From: Ferranicluibacter quercicola
Lineage (GTDB): Bacteria; Pseudomonadota; Alphaproteobacteria; Rhizobiales; Rhizobiaceae
Direction: 5' to 3'
DNA: 64,000 nt
Assembly: GCF_021168455.1 (NCBI RefSeq)
Contig: NZ_JAJOZR010000003.1
Span: forward strand, 292,648 to 356,647
Shown here: positions 34,585-43,045 of the stretch, one piece after another
Layout of the letters: every line of letters begins with the position of its first letter
Numbering within the stretch: the stretch's first letter is position 1
The notes under the pieces: generated by a model
Database searches by the model: none
What the model was told of the DNA's origin: nothing
Seen by the model: the letters and a program-made list of their open reading frames with translations, nothing else
Position numbers and translations under genes: made by a program

Positions 34585-35352
34585 GTGGACACGAACGGCA
34601 TCTGGGTGGGAACGAGCTGGAAGATGAACAAGACCCTCGACGAGGCCATGGCGTTTGCCGAGGGTCTTCGGACGAGCGACGCCGCGCGCGATCCGCGCAT
34701 CCAGCGCTTCGTCATCCCGCCCTTTACCGCCGTGCGGGAGGTCAAGCAGCGGCTGTCCGGCACCAGCGTCAAGGTCGGCGCCCAGAACATGCACTGGGAC
34801 GATGCCGGTGCCTGGACCGGGGAGATCTCCGCGCCGATGCTGACGGATTGCGGGCTCGATCTCGTGGAGCTCGGCCATAGCGAGCGGCGCGAGCACTTCG
34901 GCGAGACCGACCGGACCGTCGGCCTGAAGACGGCCGCCGCCGTGCGCCACGGCCTGACACCGCTGATCTGCATCGGCGAGACGTTGGCCGAGCGCGAGGC
35001 CGGCGAGGCGGATGCCGTGCTGAAACGGCAGGTCGAAGGCGCCTTGTCCGGGCTCACCGGCGCCGACCGGGAAAAGCCGGTGCTTCTCGCCTACGAGCCC
35101 GTCTGGGCGATCGGTGTCAACGGCATTCCGGCCTCGGCCGACTATGCCGACGACCGCCATGCCCGCATCGCCGCGGTCGCGAAGGCCTGTCTCGGCGTCT
35201 CCGTGCCCGTTCTCTATGGCGGCAGCGTCAATCCGGGCAATTGCGCGGAGCTGATCGCCAAACCTCACATCGACGGCCTCTTCATCGGCCGTTCGGCCTG
35301 GGACGTCGGCGGTTATCTCGACATCCTCACCCGTGTTTCATCCGCTCTCTGA
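34585..35352 (+). CDS. lerI: L-erythrulose-1-phosphate isomerase (triosephosphate isomerase family)
   Basis: 255 aa TIM-family protein. Catalytic elements are intact: GTSWKMNKT (Lys), ELGHSERRE (His), AYEPVWAIG (Glu) and YGGSVNPGN (phosphate loop). SWKMN instead of NWKMN, and the operon with a DeoR regulator and an RpiB homologue, mark it as the LerI/EryH subgroup. That subgroup isomerises L-erythrulose 1-phosphate to D-erythrulose 4-phosphate, rather than acting as the glycolytic TpiA. Start GTG 34585 with GAGGAG six bases before; a nearby ATG is out of frame. It would serve erythritol or D-apiose breakdown. Confidence 0.83.
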   Translation: MDTNGIWVGTSWKMNKTLDEAMAFAEGLRTSDAARDPRIQRFVIPPFTAVREVKQRLSGTSVKVGAQNMHWDDAGAWTGEISAPMLTDCGLDLVELGHSERREHFGETDRTVGLKTAAAVRHGLTPLICIGETLAEREAGEADAVLKRQVEGALSGLTGADREKPVLLAYEPVWAIGVNGIPASADYADDRHARIAAVAKACLGVSVPVLYGGSVNPGNCAELIAKPHIDGLFIGRSAWDVGGYLDILTRVSSAL

Positions 35353-35388
35353 CAGTACCATCAACAAAAAGCCTGAAAGGAAACAGCC

Positions 35389-35826
35389 ATGAAAATCGCC
35401 ATCGGAGCCGACAGCGCCGGCAAGCCGCTTCTCGACGTCATCGCCAAGCATCTCGCCACGCGTAGTGATGTCGAGGTCACGGATCTCAGCCAGCAGGGCT
35501 TCTATGCGGACCTGTCGCAGAAGCTCGCCCAGACCATCGTCGACGGCGAGAACGAGCGCGGCATCCTCTTCTGCGGCACCGGTATCGGCGTCAGCATCTC
35601 GGCCAACAAGGTGCCCGGCATCCGGGCGGCGCTGACGCATGACACCTACTCGGCGGAACGCGCCGCGAAGTCGAACAATGCCCAGATCATCACCATGGGC
35701 GCGCGCGTCATCGGCCCGGAACTCGCCAAGGCGATCGTCGATACCTGGCTTGCCTCGGAGTTCGATCCGAACGGCTCGTCCGCCGACAACGTCAAGGCGA
35801 TCGATCGTCTGGACACCGCGAAGTAA
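35389..35826 (+). CDS. derI: D-erythrulose-4-phosphate isomerase (RpiB/LacAB family)
   Basis: 145 aa. RpiB fold: MKIAIGADSAGKPL at the start, LFCGTGIGVSISANKVPGI with the active-site Cys in the anion-hole loop, and LTHDTYSAERAAKSNNAQII. RpiB relatives isomerise C5 phosphosugars; the operon partner and order match DerI/EryI, which converts D-erythrulose 4-phosphate to D-erythrose 4-phosphate for the pentose phosphate pathway. 36 bp after lerI, with AAAGGAAAC before the ATG. A strong terminator follows. A plain ribose-5-phosphate isomerase B role is the alternative. Confidence 0.84.
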   Translation: MKIAIGADSAGKPLLDVIAKHLATRSDVEVTDLSQQGFYADLSQKLAQTIVDGENERGILFCGTGIGVSISANKVPGIRAALTHDTYSAERAAKSNNAQIITMGARVIGPELAKAIVDTWLASEFDPNGSSADNVKAIDRLDTAK

Positions 35827-35876
35827 AATTACCTTCCGCCGGTCGCGCAGATCCTCCCGCGCGATCCCGGAGACGA

Positions 35877-35904
35877 ACGCCCGGTAGCGATGCCGGGCGT
35901 TTTT
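35877..35904 (+). terminator. Rho-independent terminator after derI
   Basis: 8-bp stem ACGCCCGG / CCGGGCGT with an 8-nt loop followed by a T-run on the plus strand, ending the eryR-lerI-derI operon and facing the end of the P-type ATPase gene. Confidence 0.85.
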
Positions 35905-35919
35905 CTGGGTCCTTGGAGC

Positions 35920-38172
35920 TCAGGCGCGGATGCGCAGCAGGCGCAGCGCATTGATGGTGACGAGCACCGTCGCCCCGGTATCCGCCAAAATCGCGGGCCA
36001 GAGGCCGGTGATGCCGACCACGGTCGTCACGAGGAAAACGGCCTTCAGACCGAGCGCGACGGCGATGTTCTGGCGGATATTCGCCATGCAGCGCTTCGAC
36101 AGATCGATCAGCGCCGCGACATCGGCGATGCGACCATGGAGGATGGCGGCATCCGCGGTTTCGAGCGCCACATCCGTACCGCCGCCGATGGCGATGCCGA
36201 TATCGGCCGCCGCCAGGGCCGGCGCATCGTTGATGCCGTCTCCGACCTTCGCAACCGTCGCGCCCTGCGCCTTCAGCTCGCGCACGATGGTCTGCTTGTC
36301 CGCCGGCATGAGTTCGGCGCGCACCGCGATGCCGAGGTCGCGCCCGACGGCCTCTGCGACGCGGCGGTTGTCGCCGGTGAGCATGACGGTGCGGATGCCG
36401 GCCGCCTTCAGCGCCGCAAGCGCCGGGCGTGCATCCTTGCGCGGCTCGTCGCGCATGGCGATGGCGCCGGCCACCTGAGCATCGATGACGAACACCGACA
36501 CAGTCTTGCCGTCGTCGTTGAGCGCCTGGATGGCGCTGGCCTGCCCCGCGGAAAGCGGCGCGATCGCGCCCGCGGCACGCGGCGAGCCGAGGAACAGCCT
36601 TCGCCCATCGACCGTGCCGGTAACACCCTTGCCGCCCAATGCCGAGGCGCCTTCGGCCGTGGGAGGAGCGATGCCGTCCGACGCCGCCCGGGCAAGGATG
36701 GCCAGCGCCAGGGGATGGCTCGATCCGGCATCGAGCGCGGCCGAGAGCCGCAGGATGTCGCTTTCCTCACCCGTGAAGGCGAGGATATCGGTGACGACGG
36801 GACGACCTTCGGTCAGCGTTCCCGTCTTGTCGAAGGCGACGGTATCGATGGTGCCCAGCTTTTCGAGGACGGCGCCGCCCTTGACCAGCAATCCCCGTCG
36901 CGCGCCCGCCGACAAGGACGCGGCGATGGCGGCCGGCGTAGAGATGACCAGCGCGCAGGGGCAGCCGATGAGCAGGATGGCAAGGCCCTTGTAGACCCAT
37001 TCCGACCACGACCCGCCGGCCAGAAGCGGCGGCAGGATGGCGACCAGCGCGGCGACCACGACCACGCCCGGCGTGTAATAGCGCGAGAAACGGTCGATGA
37101 AGCGCTCGGTCGGCGCCTTTGCCTCCTGCGCTTCCTCGACGAGGCGCACGACGCGGGCAATGGTGTTGTCGGCCGCCGCCGCCGTGACGGTGACCTGCAG
37201 CACGCCTTCGCCATTGACGGTGCCGGCAAAGACGGCATCGTTCACGGCCTTGCGCACGGGCACGCTTTCGCCCGTCACCGGCGCTTCGTCGATCGCGCTT
37301 TCGCCGGAGACGATATCGCCATCGGCCGGAATGCGGTCGCCGGGGCGGATGCGGATGATGTTTCCAGGCACGAGCGTTTCTGCCGGCACCTCGCGCGTGG
37401 CGCCGCCCGCCTCGATGAAGGCGGTCTTCGGCACGAGATCCGACAGGGCCTGGATGCTGCGCCGCGCCCGGCTCGCCGCCACGCCTTCCAGCAGTTCGCC
37501 GACGAGAAACAGGAAAACGACGGCGGCCGCCTCCTCGCCCGCGTCGATGATCACGGCGCCGATGGCCGCGATGGTCATCAACATTTCGATCGAGAAGGGC
37601 GTTCCCGCCAGCGCCGCCATGATGGCGCGCCGGCCGATGGGGACGAGGCCGACGAGAAGCGCGATGAGGAAAGCGTTCGCGGCGAGCGGCGGGAAGAGAT
37701 GTCCGACGACATAGGCGACCACGAGCGCGCCACCGCACAGAAGCGTCAGCCGGCCCTTGTCGGACGCCCACCAGGGCCCGGATGTGGGTCGGTGGTCGTG
37801 GCCGTGCAGACCCGCGGACGAGGCTGCCGACGGGTTTGCCGGATTCGCATCGTGGTCGTGATCGTGATGCGCGTGGTCACCATGATCATGGTCGGAATGG
37901 GCGTGACCGCCGCAACGGGCTGGAGCCGAGGCGACCGGCACCGGCGTCGTCCGGTTTGCGGGCGCGGTCCTGTAGCCGAGACCCGAGACCTTGCGGGCCA
38001 GGGCGGAGAGGTCCGTCGTCTCGTCGTGGTGGACGGTCATGGCTTGGGTGGTCACCGAGACCGCGACATCGGAAACGCCCGGCAGACGCCGGACGGCCGT
38101 GTCGATCTTGGTTGCGCAGGAGGCGCAATCCATACCCGAAACGTCAAATCGCGTCTGTCGCATCTCGCCCAT
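35920..38172 (-). CDS. zntA: Zn(II)/Cd(II)/Pb(II)-exporting P1B-type ATPase
   Basis: 750 aa. Inner-membrane metal efflux pump. The N-terminal HMA domain has SGMDCASC (Cys 16 and 19), followed by a His/Asp-rich segment (GGHAHSDHDHGDHAHH) at about residues 75-100 that may bind Zn. Then come membrane helices, the CPC motif (IGCPCALVISTPAA), DKTGTLTEG with the phosphorylated Asp, SSHPLA, GDGINDAPAL, and a last helix with GLWPAILADTGATV whose Asp is typical of the ZntA group. GGGAG six bases before ATG 38172 sets the start. No MerR or ArsR metal regulator is next to it. Confidence 0.92.
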   Translation of the reverse strand: MGEMRQTRFDVSGMDCASCATKIDTAVRRLPGVSDVAVSVTTQAMTVHHDETTDLSALARKVSGLGYRTAPANRTTPVPVASAPARCGGHAHSDHDHGDHAHHDHDHDANPANPSAASSAGLHGHDHRPTSGPWWASDKGRLTLLCGGALVVAYVVGHLFPPLAANAFLIALLVGLVPIGRRAIMAALAGTPFSIEMLMTIAAIGAVIIDAGEEAAAVVFLFLVGELLEGVAASRARRSIQALSDLVPKTAFIEAGGATREVPAETLVPGNIIRIRPGDRIPADGDIVSGESAIDEAPVTGESVPVRKAVNDAVFAGTVNGEGVLQVTVTAAAADNTIARVVRLVEEAQEAKAPTERFIDRFSRYYTPGVVVVAALVAILPPLLAGGSWSEWVYKGLAILLIGCPCALVISTPAAIAASLSAGARRGLLVKGGAVLEKLGTIDTVAFDKTGTLTEGRPVVTDILAFTGEESDILRLSAALDAGSSHPLALAILARAASDGIAPPTAEGASALGGKGVTGTVDGRRLFLGSPRAAGAIAPLSAGQASAIQALNDDGKTVSVFVIDAQVAGAIAMRDEPRKDARPALAALKAAGIRTVMLTGDNRRVAEAVGRDLGIAVRAELMPADKQTIVRELKAQGATVAKVGDGINDAPALAAADIGIAIGGGTDVALETADAAILHGRIADVAALIDLSKRCMANIRQNIAVALGLKAVFLVTTVVGITGLWPAILADTGATVLVTINALRLLRIRA

Positions 38173-38313
38173 GATCATCTCCCGTCACGTGATGCTCCTT
38201 TGTAATGTCTCTAGCGACTAGAGCTACAAGAGGCAAAAATGGCGGGACCTGCATTTCCCGCATCCGCGCCGGGTGCGCTGGCGTAAGAGCGTCGGAAGAG
38301 GAGTGCGAGAGCC

Positions 38314-38868
38314 ATGGCCGAGCAGACAGACCAGCAGCGCGACGCGGTTTTCTCCGTGGATGGAGACCGTCGGCCCCTCATCCTCACGGCCGGGATGGAG
38401 GATGCGGCGCAGGCGCACTTCGACCACCTCCGAAAGCTGCATTTTCCGCCGGAGCGAAACTGGCTCTCCGCGCATATCACGCTGTTTCACGCCCTGCCGG
38501 GCGAGGAACGGGAGATTGTCGCGCAGCACCTCGCGCAGGCCGTCGCCGGGGGCTCGCCGATCACGGTGATGGTCGAGAGCGTGCGCTTTCTGGGAAACGG
38601 CGTCGCATTCGCGCTGTCGAGCGTGGGCTTGCAGGATCTGCGGGCCAGGCTCGCGGACCGTTTCCGTCCCTGGCTGACGCGGCAGGACCAGCAGGGGTTC
38701 CGACCGCATGTGACCGTGCAGAACAAGGTTTCGGCGGAGACGGCGCGGACGCTTCAGGCCACGCTGGCGGACGAGTTCACGCCGTGGGATTTCACCGTCA
38801 CGGGCCTTTGCCTCTGGCACTATGATGGCGGCCCGTGGGAGCCGGCGGCACGCTTTCCGCTCGTCTGA
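38314..38868 (+). CDS. 2'-5' RNA ligase / cyclic phosphodiesterase (2H) family protein
   Basis: 184 aa with the two diagnostic HxT/S motifs of the 2H phosphoesterase family: SAHITLFHALPG (about residue 53) and RPHVTVQNKV (about 130). Members open cyclic phosphates or act as RNA 2'-5' ligases; the exact substrate here is unknown. It is divergent from the metal ATPase over 141 bp and convergent with the DUF6074 gene (5 bp apart). Single gene. Confidence 0.8.
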   Translation: MAEQTDQQRDAVFSVDGDRRPLILTAGMEDAAQAHFDHLRKLHFPPERNWLSAHITLFHALPGEEREIVAQHLAQAVAGGSPITVMVESVRFLGNGVAFALSSVGLQDLRARLADRFRPWLTRQDQQGFRPHVTVQNKVSAETARTLQATLADEFTPWDFTVTGLCLWHYDGGPWEPAARFPLV

Positions 38869-38873
38869 CGGCG

Positions 38874-39197
38874 TCAGGTGCGGGCGCGGTGACCGGTTTC
38901 CGGGTCGGCATCGGCGCCGGCCTCGAGGCGCTCGGTGTAGCGGCGCATCATTTCGAGCTGAACTTCGGTCTGGAAATCCATCACCTGGTGATGAATGTCG
39001 TCCTCGTTGCAGCCGAGGGCGTCGAGATCGCCGGCAAGCGCGCGGCAGGCCGTGCGCCAGTAGGTCACGGCGGCGTCGCCGTGGATGGCCTCGAGTTCGG
39101 CTGCGCACCGGCGGATCAGGTTTGTCCGTCCGGACAGCGGAAAGGCGATGATCCCGCCATGCGTTTCCCGGGCGTCGCGTCCTGCCTTCATGTTCAC
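38874..39197 (-). CDS. DUF6074-type protein
   Basis: 107 aa. Contains GGIIAFPLSGRTNLIRRCAAELEA and HGDAAVTYWRTACRALAGDLDALG (each split here), the pattern of the small Rhizobiales DUF6074 proteins; function unknown. AAGGAG seven bases before GTG 39197 makes that the start rather than ATG 39191, which is 13 bases away. Soluble, helix-rich, no signal peptide. Confidence 0.7.
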   Translation of the reverse strand: MNMKAGRDARETHGGIIAFPLSGRTNLIRRCAAELEAIHGDAAVTYWRTACRALAGDLDALGCNEDDIHHQVMDFQTEVQLEMMRRYTERLEAGADADPETGHRART

Positions 39198-39274
39198 ACC
39201 GATTCTCCTTCTGTCACCCCGATGTAAGGAGATTTTGGTTAACGCTTCGTTTCCAACGTCTTGTTGCTGTTCTC

Positions 39275-39748
39275 TTATGTGACCAGCGGGACGGCGATGG
39301 CACCGAGAACCTGAAGCGCATCTGCGGGCGAGAGACGGACCTGCAGGCCGCGCTGCCCGCCATTGATATAGACCAGCGGTTCGGCGAGCGCCGTCTCCTC
39401 GATGAAGGTCGGCACCGCCTTCTTCTGTCCGAACGGGCTGATGCCGCCGACATGGTAACCGGTGAGCCGTTCGGCGGCGGCCGGTTTCATCATCGCGGCG
39501 GATTTGCCGGCGGCAGCCGCGGCAAGCCTCTTCATGCTCACCTCGCGATCGGACGGCACGACCACGCAGACCGGTTTGCCATCGACCTCCGCCATCAGCG
39601 TCTTCAGCACGCGCTGTGGCGCCTCCCCCATGGCCTCGGCGGCCGCCATGCCGATCCGCTCCACCGAGGGATCGTAATCATAGCTATGGGTGGTGAACGC
39701 CGTTCCCGCCTTGGTCAGCATTTGCGTGGCACGCGTCGTCTTCGACAT
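39275..39748 (-). CDS. ybaK: Cys-tRNA(Pro)/Cys-tRNA(Cys) deacylase, YbaK/EbsC type
   Basis: 157 aa. Removes Cys wrongly attached to tRNA-Pro. Family features: RATQMLTKAGTAFTTHSYD at the N-terminus, VLKTLMAEVDGKPVCVVVPSD with the Lys of the active site, GYHVGGISPFGQKK and YINGGQRGLQV. Normal length. Four bases before it on the same strand ends the ArsC-like frame's neighbour set, so it probably shares a transcript with the genes at 39752 and 40106. Confidence 0.9.
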   Translation of the reverse strand: MSKTTRATQMLTKAGTAFTTHSYDYDPSVERIGMAAAEAMGEAPQRVLKTLMAEVDGKPVCVVVPSDREVSMKRLAAAAAGKSAAMMKPAAAERLTGYHVGGISPFGQKKAVPTFIEETALAEPLVYINGGQRGLQVRLSPADALQVLGAIAVPLVT

Positions 39749-39751
39749 TAG

Positions 39752-40102
39752 TCAGCTTCCGAAAAGCGTGTCGTAGACCTCCGGCCGGAAGCCTGCCGTC
39801 AGGGCGCCGTCGCGATCGAGGATCGGTCGCTTGATCATGGACGGGTTGGCCAGCATCAGGGCGATGGCCTTTTCCGCGTCGAGATCCTGCCTGTCCGCGT
39901 CCGGCAGCTTGCGAAAGGTCGTCCCCGCCCTGTTCAGCACTGTTTCCCAGCCGAGCACAGAGCACCAGCCCGACAGATGCGCGCGGTCGATGCCGTCGCT
40001 CTTGTAGTCGTGAAACCGGTAGTCGACAGCGTGGCCATCAAGCCACGTGCGGGCCTTCTTCATCGTGTCGCAGTTGCGGATGCCGTAAAGGGTCGTGGTC
40101 AC
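39752..40102 (-). CDS. ArsC/Spx-like (YffB) thioredoxin-fold protein
   Basis: 116 aa. Starts LYGIRNCDTMKKARTWLDGH, the Spx/ArsC/YffB opening with the single N-terminal Cys, and has PSMIKRPILDRDG, the Arg-Pro arsenate-reductase-like loop. YffB-type proteins are thought to use glutathione or thiols; arsenate reductase activity is not implied. No ars genes are nearby. It lies between the aspartoacylase-like gene (3 bp away) and ybaK (3 bp away), in a tight minus-strand operon. Confidence 0.83.
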   Translation of the reverse strand: MTTTLYGIRNCDTMKKARTWLDGHAVDYRFHDYKSDGIDRAHLSGWCSVLGWETVLNRAGTTFRKLPDADRQDLDAEKAIALMLANPSMIKRPILDRDGALTAGFRPEVYDTLFGS

Positions 40103-40105
40103 GGG

Positions 40106-41167
40106 TCAGTCCTCCAGCGTGCCGGCCCTGCGGCCTGCTCGGGTGATCTCGGCGCAGCCGATCTTCATCAGGTCGTCCCTGCGGCGAGCAAAGCGTGCCG
40201 ACGACCGCGTGACGACGAGCCCGGCCTGCGGTGCGCGCACCTCCACATCGCCCTCGGGAAAGCCGGGGCGCGGGACGAGCACGGCCAGAAGATCGCCGGC
40301 CTCGACACGATCTCCGATGTCGCGATGAAAGAGGATCGTGCCCGGCACCGGTGCCTTGACCATTTCGATGGTATCGAGCGCGAAGGCGGGGCCGTCATAC
40401 GGCTGAAGTGCCGGCGATCCGCCGTCCACTACGCCGCGGGCTACCAGAAACGCCCAGAGGCCGTCGGCGTCGCGCGCTGCCACATCAGGACCGACATCGC
40501 GGCGTCCGCGCAGCTCCACCGTGACGGAGAGACGGCCGGGCAGCGAGACGCCCTTGCCGCCCTCCTCCTGCTTCCAGGCGTAGGAGACGGCCTCCTCGAA
40601 GGCCGAGCTTTCGCCGTCGGAGAGAAACACGGCGTCCATTTTCAAGGCGGATGCGAGATCGGAGGCCTCCGGCCAGAAGGCGCTGTCGATATAGGCATAG
40701 GGCAGCGATTCGTCGTCGCAGTGGAGGTCCAGCACGAGATCGGCACCGAGCGCGCGATGAAGCAGTTCCCGCTTCAGCCGCTCCGGTGCGGTGCGGCGAT
40801 CGAGATCGACCAGCAGGTCGTTTCGGGCCGAGGCCGCAATCAAAGGGAAATCGCGATTGTAATTGCCGCGCGAGCCCAAGTCGAAGCGGCCCTGCATCTC
40901 GCCGAAATGCGACTGTGCCGCGCCGATCGGGTTCGCCTGCGGCACGATGGTGATGTCACCCCGGATCGCCCCTGCCGCGTCCGCCGCGCGAAGGCGCGCG
41001 CAGAGCCGGTGAAGCGTGGCGACGCCCGGACATTCGTTGGCGTGCAAGGCCGCCTGAAGATAGACCTTCGGCGCGGAGCCGGCCTGCGTACCGGCGAACT
41101 CCAGCACCGGAATCCGCCAGCTCACCTCCGGCGTATCTCCGGGAATGACGATCGCATTCTGCTTCAC
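40106..41167 (-). CDS. Succinylglutamate desuccinylase/aspartoacylase family zinc hydrolase
   Basis: 353 aa M14-type amidohydrolase. Zinc ligands are visible in QAALHANECPG (HxxE, about residue 43) and VLDLHCDDE (His, about 155), plus the substrate Arg region NYNRDFP. A C-terminal lipoyl/barrel-like domain (PVPGTILFHRDIGDRVEAGDLL) is typical of this group. Start chosen as GTG 41167 with GGAGG five bases upstream; ATG 41179 overlaps that ribosome site. It would cleave an N-acyl amino acid, substrate unknown. First gene of the operon with the ArsC-like gene and ybaK. Confidence 0.82.
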   Translation of the reverse strand: MKQNAIVIPGDTPEVSWRIPVLEFAGTQAGSAPKVYLQAALHANECPGVATLHRLCARLRAADAAGAIRGDITIVPQANPIGAAQSHFGEMQGRFDLGSRGNYNRDFPLIAASARNDLLVDLDRRTAPERLKRELLHRALGADLVLDLHCDDESLPYAYIDSAFWPEASDLASALKMDAVFLSDGESSAFEEAVSYAWKQEEGGKGVSLPGRLSVTVELRGRRDVGPDVAARDADGLWAFLVARGVVDGGSPALQPYDGPAFALDTIEMVKAPVPGTILFHRDIGDRVEAGDLLAVLVPRPGFPEGDVEVRAPQAGLVVTRSSARFARRRDDLMKIGCAEITRAGRRAGTLED

Positions 41168-41338
41168 CCTGACCTCCATCCTGTTGCGCAACTATAGCCG
41201 AACCGCCGCCACACTCAAGAACGAAAAGGGAACAAATTTCCCAAGCGACAGGGCTCTGTGGTGGAATGGCGGAAACGGCAGGGATGTTCAAGCGACGTCG
41301 GCAGACGACGTCCATCGCGGTGGAGGCAAACGCAAGGC

Positions 41339-41374
41339 GGCAGGCGCGCCACACCCTTTCGGGTTGCGCCTGCC
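41339..41374 (-). terminator. Stem-loop after guaA
   Basis: Outer 9-bp stem GGCAGGCGC / GCGCCTGCC and inner ACCC-TTTC-GGGT, directly downstream of the guaA stop on the minus strand. No uniform T-run follows, but the structure is strong. Confidence 0.6.
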
Positions 41375-41382
41375 GGCTTTGC

Positions 41383-42960
41383 CTATTCCCACTCGATCGT
41401 GCCCGGCGGCTTCGAGGTCACGTCGTAGACGACGCGGTTGATGCCGCGGACTTCGTTGATGATGCGGGTCGCCGTGCGGCCGAGGAAGTTCATGTCATAG
41501 GGGTAGAAATCGGCTGTCATACCGTCGACCGAGGTTACTGCACGCAGGGCGCAGACGAAATCGTAGGTGCGATAATCGCCCATGACGCCGACGGTCTGCA
41601 CGGGCAACAGCACGGCGAAAGCCTGCCAGATGACGTCGTAGAGGCCGGCTTTGCGGATTTCGTCGAGATAGACGGCATCGGCCTTGCGCAGGATGTCGAG
41701 CTTTTCGCGCGTCACGCCGCCGGGGCAGCGGATGGCAAGGCCCGGGCCCGGGAACGGATGGCGGCCGACAAAGCGCTCGGGCAGGCCGAGTTCGCGGCCG
41801 AGCGCGCGGACTTCGTCCTTGAAGAGTTCGCGCAGCGGCTCGACGAGCTTCATGTTCATGCGGGCCGGCAGGCCGCCGACATTGTGGTGGCTCTTGATCG
41901 TGACGGACGGGCCGCCCGAGAAAGACACGCTTTCGATGACGTCGGGATAGAGCGTGCCCTGCGCGAGGAAGGCCGGAGCGCCCTTGCCATCCGAGGCGAT
42001 CTTGGCGGCTTCCGCCTCGAATACCTCGATGAACAGGCGGCCGATGGTCTTGCGCTTGACCTCGGGATCGACCTCGCCGGCAAGCTCGGTCAGGAAGAGG
42101 TCCGACGCATCCACATGCACGAGCGGGATATTGTAGTGATCGCGGAACATCTTGATCACTTCGTCCGCCTCGTTGAGGCGCATCATGCCGTGATCGACGA
42201 AGACGCAGGTCAGCTGGTCGCCGATCGCCTCGTGGATCAGCACGGCGGCAACCGAACTGTCGACGCCGCCGGAAAGGCCGCAGATCACGCGGCCGTCGCC
42301 CACGTCGTCGCGGATCTTGCGGATCATTTCGGCACGATAGGCGGCCATGGTCCAGTCCGACTTCAGGCCGACGATCTTGTGCACGAAGTTGGACAGCAGC
42401 TTTGCGCCATCCGGAGTGTGCACCACTTCCGGGTGGAACATGGTGGTGTAGTAGCGGCGGCTCTCGTCGGCCGCGATCGCGAACGGCGCGTTTTCGGAGG
42501 TGGCGATGACCTCGAAGCCGTGCGGCAGCTGGGTCACGCGGTCGCCATGGCTCATCCACACGGGATACCGGCCGCCGACCTCCCAGAGACCTTCGAAGAG
42601 CGGGCTCGCCGCCTTGATCTCGACATCGGCACGGCCGAACTCGGCGGCGTGGCCACCCTCGACGGTGCCGCCCAGCTGGGTGCACATCGTCTGCTGTCCG
42701 TAGCAAATGCCGAGCAGCGGAATGCCGCTGTCGAACACCGCCTGCGGCGCGCGCGGGCTGCCCTCCGCCGTCACCGAGGCCGGGCCGCCGGAGAAGATGA
42801 CGCCTTTCGGGCCCATGCGGGCGAAGGCATCTTCGGCATTGTTGAACGGATGGATCTCGCAATAGACCCCGGCTTCGCGAACCCGGCGCGCGATGAGCTG
42901 CGTCACCTGGCTGCCGAAATCGATGATGAGGATGCTGTCGGGATGGGCTATCTCGGTCAT
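41383..42960 (-). CDS. guaA: GMP synthase (glutamine-hydrolysing)
   Basis: 525 aa. Converts XMP, ATP and glutamine to GMP in the cytosol. N-terminal class I amidotransferase: ILIIDFGSQVTQLIARR, LLGICYGQQTMC with the nucleophile Cys, and FHPEVVHT with His and Glu. The ATP-pyrophosphatase domain has ICGLSGGVDSSVAAV (PP-loop). The C-terminal dimerisation domain ends RVVYDVTSKPPGTIEWE. ATG 42960 with AAAAGG six bases upstream. Single gene followed by a stem-loop. Confidence 0.96.
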   Translation of the reverse strand: MTEIAHPDSILIIDFGSQVTQLIARRVREAGVYCEIHPFNNAEDAFARMGPKGVIFSGGPASVTAEGSPRAPQAVFDSGIPLLGICYGQQTMCTQLGGTVEGGHAAEFGRADVEIKAASPLFEGLWEVGGRYPVWMSHGDRVTQLPHGFEVIATSENAPFAIAADESRRYYTTMFHPEVVHTPDGAKLLSNFVHKIVGLKSDWTMAAYRAEMIRKIRDDVGDGRVICGLSGGVDSSVAAVLIHEAIGDQLTCVFVDHGMMRLNEADEVIKMFRDHYNIPLVHVDASDLFLTELAGEVDPEVKRKTIGRLFIEVFEAEAAKIASDGKGAPAFLAQGTLYPDVIESVSFSGGPSVTIKSHHNVGGLPARMNMKLVEPLRELFKDEVRALGRELGLPERFVGRHPFPGPGLAIRCPGGVTREKLDILRKADAVYLDEIRKAGLYDVIWQAFAVLLPVQTVGVMGDYRTYDFVCALRAVTSVDGMTADFYPYDMNFLGRTATRIINEVRGINRVVYDVTSKPPGTIEWE

Positions 42961-43045
42961 GCCTGGCCTTTTCACGCGCGGGATCATTCCGAGCCTTTAA
43001 ATAAACAGGCCGGCAAGTGCAACGTCTAACCCGCTTTTGCCCAGG

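Noticed and set aside
35890..38205. 771-codon open frame on the plus strand
   Set aside because: Exact antisense of the P-type ATPase, whose motifs are unmistakable.
41251..41330. Functional tRNA-Leu gene
   Set aside because: Only the 5' D-arm-like part resembles tRNA-Leu; no anticodon stem, T-arm or CCA end can be drawn.
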